A DNA stretch of 6,779 nucleotides from JBFXDI01 sp050181295 (lineage in GTDB: Bacteria; Pseudomonadota; Alphaproteobacteria; Rhizobiales; Aestuariivirgaceae): positions 1 through 6,779 of the forward strand of contig JBFXDI010000185.1 in the NCBI GenBank assembly GCA_050181295.1, given 5' to 3'. The notes below the pieces were generated by a model, which was not told the origin of the DNA, ran no database searches, and saw only the letters and a program-made list of their open reading frames with translations. This document shows positions 5,728 through 6,779 of the stretch, one piece after another. The first letter of the stretch is position 1; the number at the start of each line of letters is the position of its first letter. The position numbers were made by a program, and so were the translations under genes.

Positions 5728-6606
5728 GTGAGCAACTTCACCCGCGTCTTCGAGGAGGCACGCCCCATGCTCACGGGGCTTGCCTACCGCATCCTCGGCT
5801 CGCGCGCCGACGCCGAGGATGCCGTGCAGGACACGTTCCTCAAGTGGCAGTCGGTGGACCAGGAGACGGTCCGGACTCCGATCGCCTGGCTGCGGACCGC
5901 CTGCACGAGACGCGCGATCGACATGCTGCGCGGGGCGCACAAGTCGCGCGTGGACTATGTGGGGGCGTGGCTGCCGGAACCGATCCAGGCCACCATGCCG
6001 GCCGACGAGGAGGGAGCCGCGCTCGCCTCCTCCCTCACCACCGCCTTCCTGCTCATGCTGCAGCGGCTGACGCCCAAGGAGCGCGCCGCCTACCTGCTGC
6101 GGGAGATTTTCGAGGCGCCCTACCCCGAGATCGCCCAGACGCTGGAACTCACCGAGCAGGCCTGCCGCAAGCTCGTGTCGCGCGCGCAGTCGCATATCGC
6201 GGAAGCGGGCGTCAGGCACGTGACGCCGGCCGCCAGGCAGGAAGAGCTCCTGGCGACCTTCGAGGCCGCCGTCGAGAGCGGTGACACGAGCCGGCTCGCG
6301 GCGCTTCTTTCGGACGACATCGCCTTCCGCCAGGACACGGGCGGCAAGGTCGCCGCCTTCACGCACCAGGTCGACGGCAAGGAAGCCGTGCTCGCCCTCA
6401 TCCGGGAGACGCTGCATCGCTATTGGTCTCAATGCGAATGGAGGCCGGCCGACATCAACGGCCAGCGCGGGGCGCTGCTCGTCAAGGACGGAGCGACCAT
6501 CGCCACCCTCGCCTTTTCCTACGACACGCAAGGACGCGCCACGCATGTCTATGTGATGCGGAACCCGGAGAAGCTCGCGGGCCTCGGGAGACCAGGTCCC
6601 AACTGA
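5728..6606 (+). CDS. ECF41-type RNA polymerase sigma factor with fused SnoaL-like domain
   Basis: The 292-residue product has a sigma-70 region 2 (about 8-72, with RILGSRADAEDAVQDTFLKW at 21-40), a linker holding WLPEP (81-85), region 4 (about 105-160, helix-turn-helix around 131-152) and a C-terminal NTF2/SnoaL-like domain (about 172-283). The WLPEP linker, DTGGK (203-207, the family's DGGGR-like motif) and NPEKL (279-283, the family's NPDKL) identify group ECF41. In this group the fused domain controls sigma activity in place of an anti-sigma factor; no anti-sigma gene is present here either. The GTG start directly follows the TAG of the AhpD-like gene, implying translational coupling. A second start, ATG at 5767, has a strong GAGGAGG but would remove the first 13 residues, including the beginning of region 2. 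The signal sensed is unknown. Confidence 0.9.
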   Translation: MSNFTRVFEEARPMLTGLAYRILGSRADAEDAVQDTFLKWQSVDQETVRTPIAWLRTACTRRAIDMLRGAHKSRVDYVGAWLPEPIQATMPADEEGAALASSLTTAFLLMLQRLTPKERAAYLLREIFEAPYPEIAQTLELTEQACRKLVSRAQSHIAEAGVRHVTPAARQEELLATFEAAVESGDTSRLAALLSDDIAFRQDTGGKVAAFTHQVDGKEAVLALIRETLHRYWSQCEWRPADINGQRGALLVKDGATIATLAFSYDTQGRATHVYVMRNPEKLAGLGRPGPN

Positions 6607-6653
6607 CGCGTGGGCGGAGGAAGGATGGCGCGATGTTCGAGCCGATGCTCAAT

Positions 6654-6722
6654 CGTCACCCCGGCGAAAGCCGGGGTCCAATGGTGAGTTTCCTGCGAGT
6701 GGCAGCGCTTCAGGGGATTCCC
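6654..6722 (+). repeat. Dispersed multi-hairpin repeat, copy 3 (right half missing)
   Basis: From CGTCA at 6654 the sequence follows copy 2 through a perfect CCCCGGC/GCCGGGG hairpin with GAAA loop (6659-6676), TGGTGA, TGCGAG and GCTTCAGGGGAT. At about 6721 it departs: the terminal hairpin and TGACG end present in copy 2 are absent, and unrelated sequence follows. The copy lies 47 bases after the sigma gene and could help end its transcript. Confidence 0.65.
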
Positions 6723-6779
6723 TGAGTTCACAAACGAAGTGCAACACCTCTATGGGGAGGTGCTGCGATGGGAGGAAGC
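6723..6779 (+). mobile_element. Possible left end of an IS30-like insertion sequence (partial)
   Basis: The sequence begins exactly where the repeat copy is broken. The first 24 bases (6723-6746) end in GTGCAACA, which recalls the GCAACA inner end of IS30-type terminal repeats. A short hairpin, CACCTC/GAGGTG (6745-6750 with 6757-6762), and an ORF start follow. The window stops too early to see a transposase or the other end, so the assignment rests on the break point, the terminal motif and the ORF beginning. Any other insertion or a simple deletion junction is also possible. Confidence 0.3.
6768..6779 (+). CDS. Start of an ORF running off the window, possibly an IS30-type transposase
   Basis: ATG at 6768 is preceded by GGGGAGGT (6754-6761) with 6 bases between, a strong ribosome binding site. 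The only visible residues are Met-Gly-Gly-Ser. Many IS30-family transposases begin Met-Gly followed by a short polar stretch, and the position about 45 bases inside the proposed element end fits. Four residues cannot prove the family. Confidence 0.3.

Noticed and set aside
5272..6546. Open frame of 424 codons on the - strand
   Set aside because: It is antisense to both the AhpD-like gene and the sigma factor gene, which are well supported by motifs.

Overview
The window is GC-rich, and its intergenic DNA holds GTCATGGCCGGG-type and GTCACCCC(G/A)GCGAAAGCCGGGG-type dispersed palindromic repeats. Together with the protein families, this suggests an alphaproteobacterium, most likely of the Hyphomicrobiales (Rhizobiales). 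The species cannot be named from the sequence. It looks like ordinary chromosomal DNA with short accessory gene pairs and a possible insertion sequence at the right edge.

Left part (1-2410, + strand): after about 355 bases of non-coding DNA holding one repeat and a possible promoter comes a complete SBP56/methanethiol oxidase-family gene (356-1750). A small polytopic membrane protein of unknown function with conserved-looking histidine motifs (1793-2410) follows. The two probably form an operon, perhaps for methanethiol/sulfur metabolism with a metal or small-ion transport partner; that link is inference.

Middle (2411-5173): a double-hairpin repeat separates the membrane protein gene from a convergent YcgN/UPF0260 cysteine-cluster gene (2529-2987, - strand). 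Upstream of that on the same strand is a large CocE/NonD-type serine hydrolase (3155-5173, - strand). Another multi-hairpin repeat lies between these two genes.

Right part (5174-6779, + strand): divergent from the hydrolase is a two-gene module: a carboxymuconolactone decarboxylase/AhpD-like protein with a CxxC...H centre (5299-5727) and an ECF41-type sigma factor with a fused SnoaL-like C-terminal domain (5728-6606). The sigma GTG start abuts the TAG stop of the first gene. A match to the ECF41 target promoter (CGTCACA, 16 bases, CGTC) sits 33 bases before the first gene, so the module probably drives its own transcription. After the sigma gene comes a third copy of the multi-hairpin repeat, cut in half. 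At the break a possible IS30-like left end begins, with a ribosome binding site and the first four codons of an ORF that runs off the window.

No tRNA, rRNA, CRISPR array or obvious defence system is visible. The most interesting items are the ECF41 module with its promoter, the membrane protein behind the SBP56 gene, and the interrupted repeat at the right edge.
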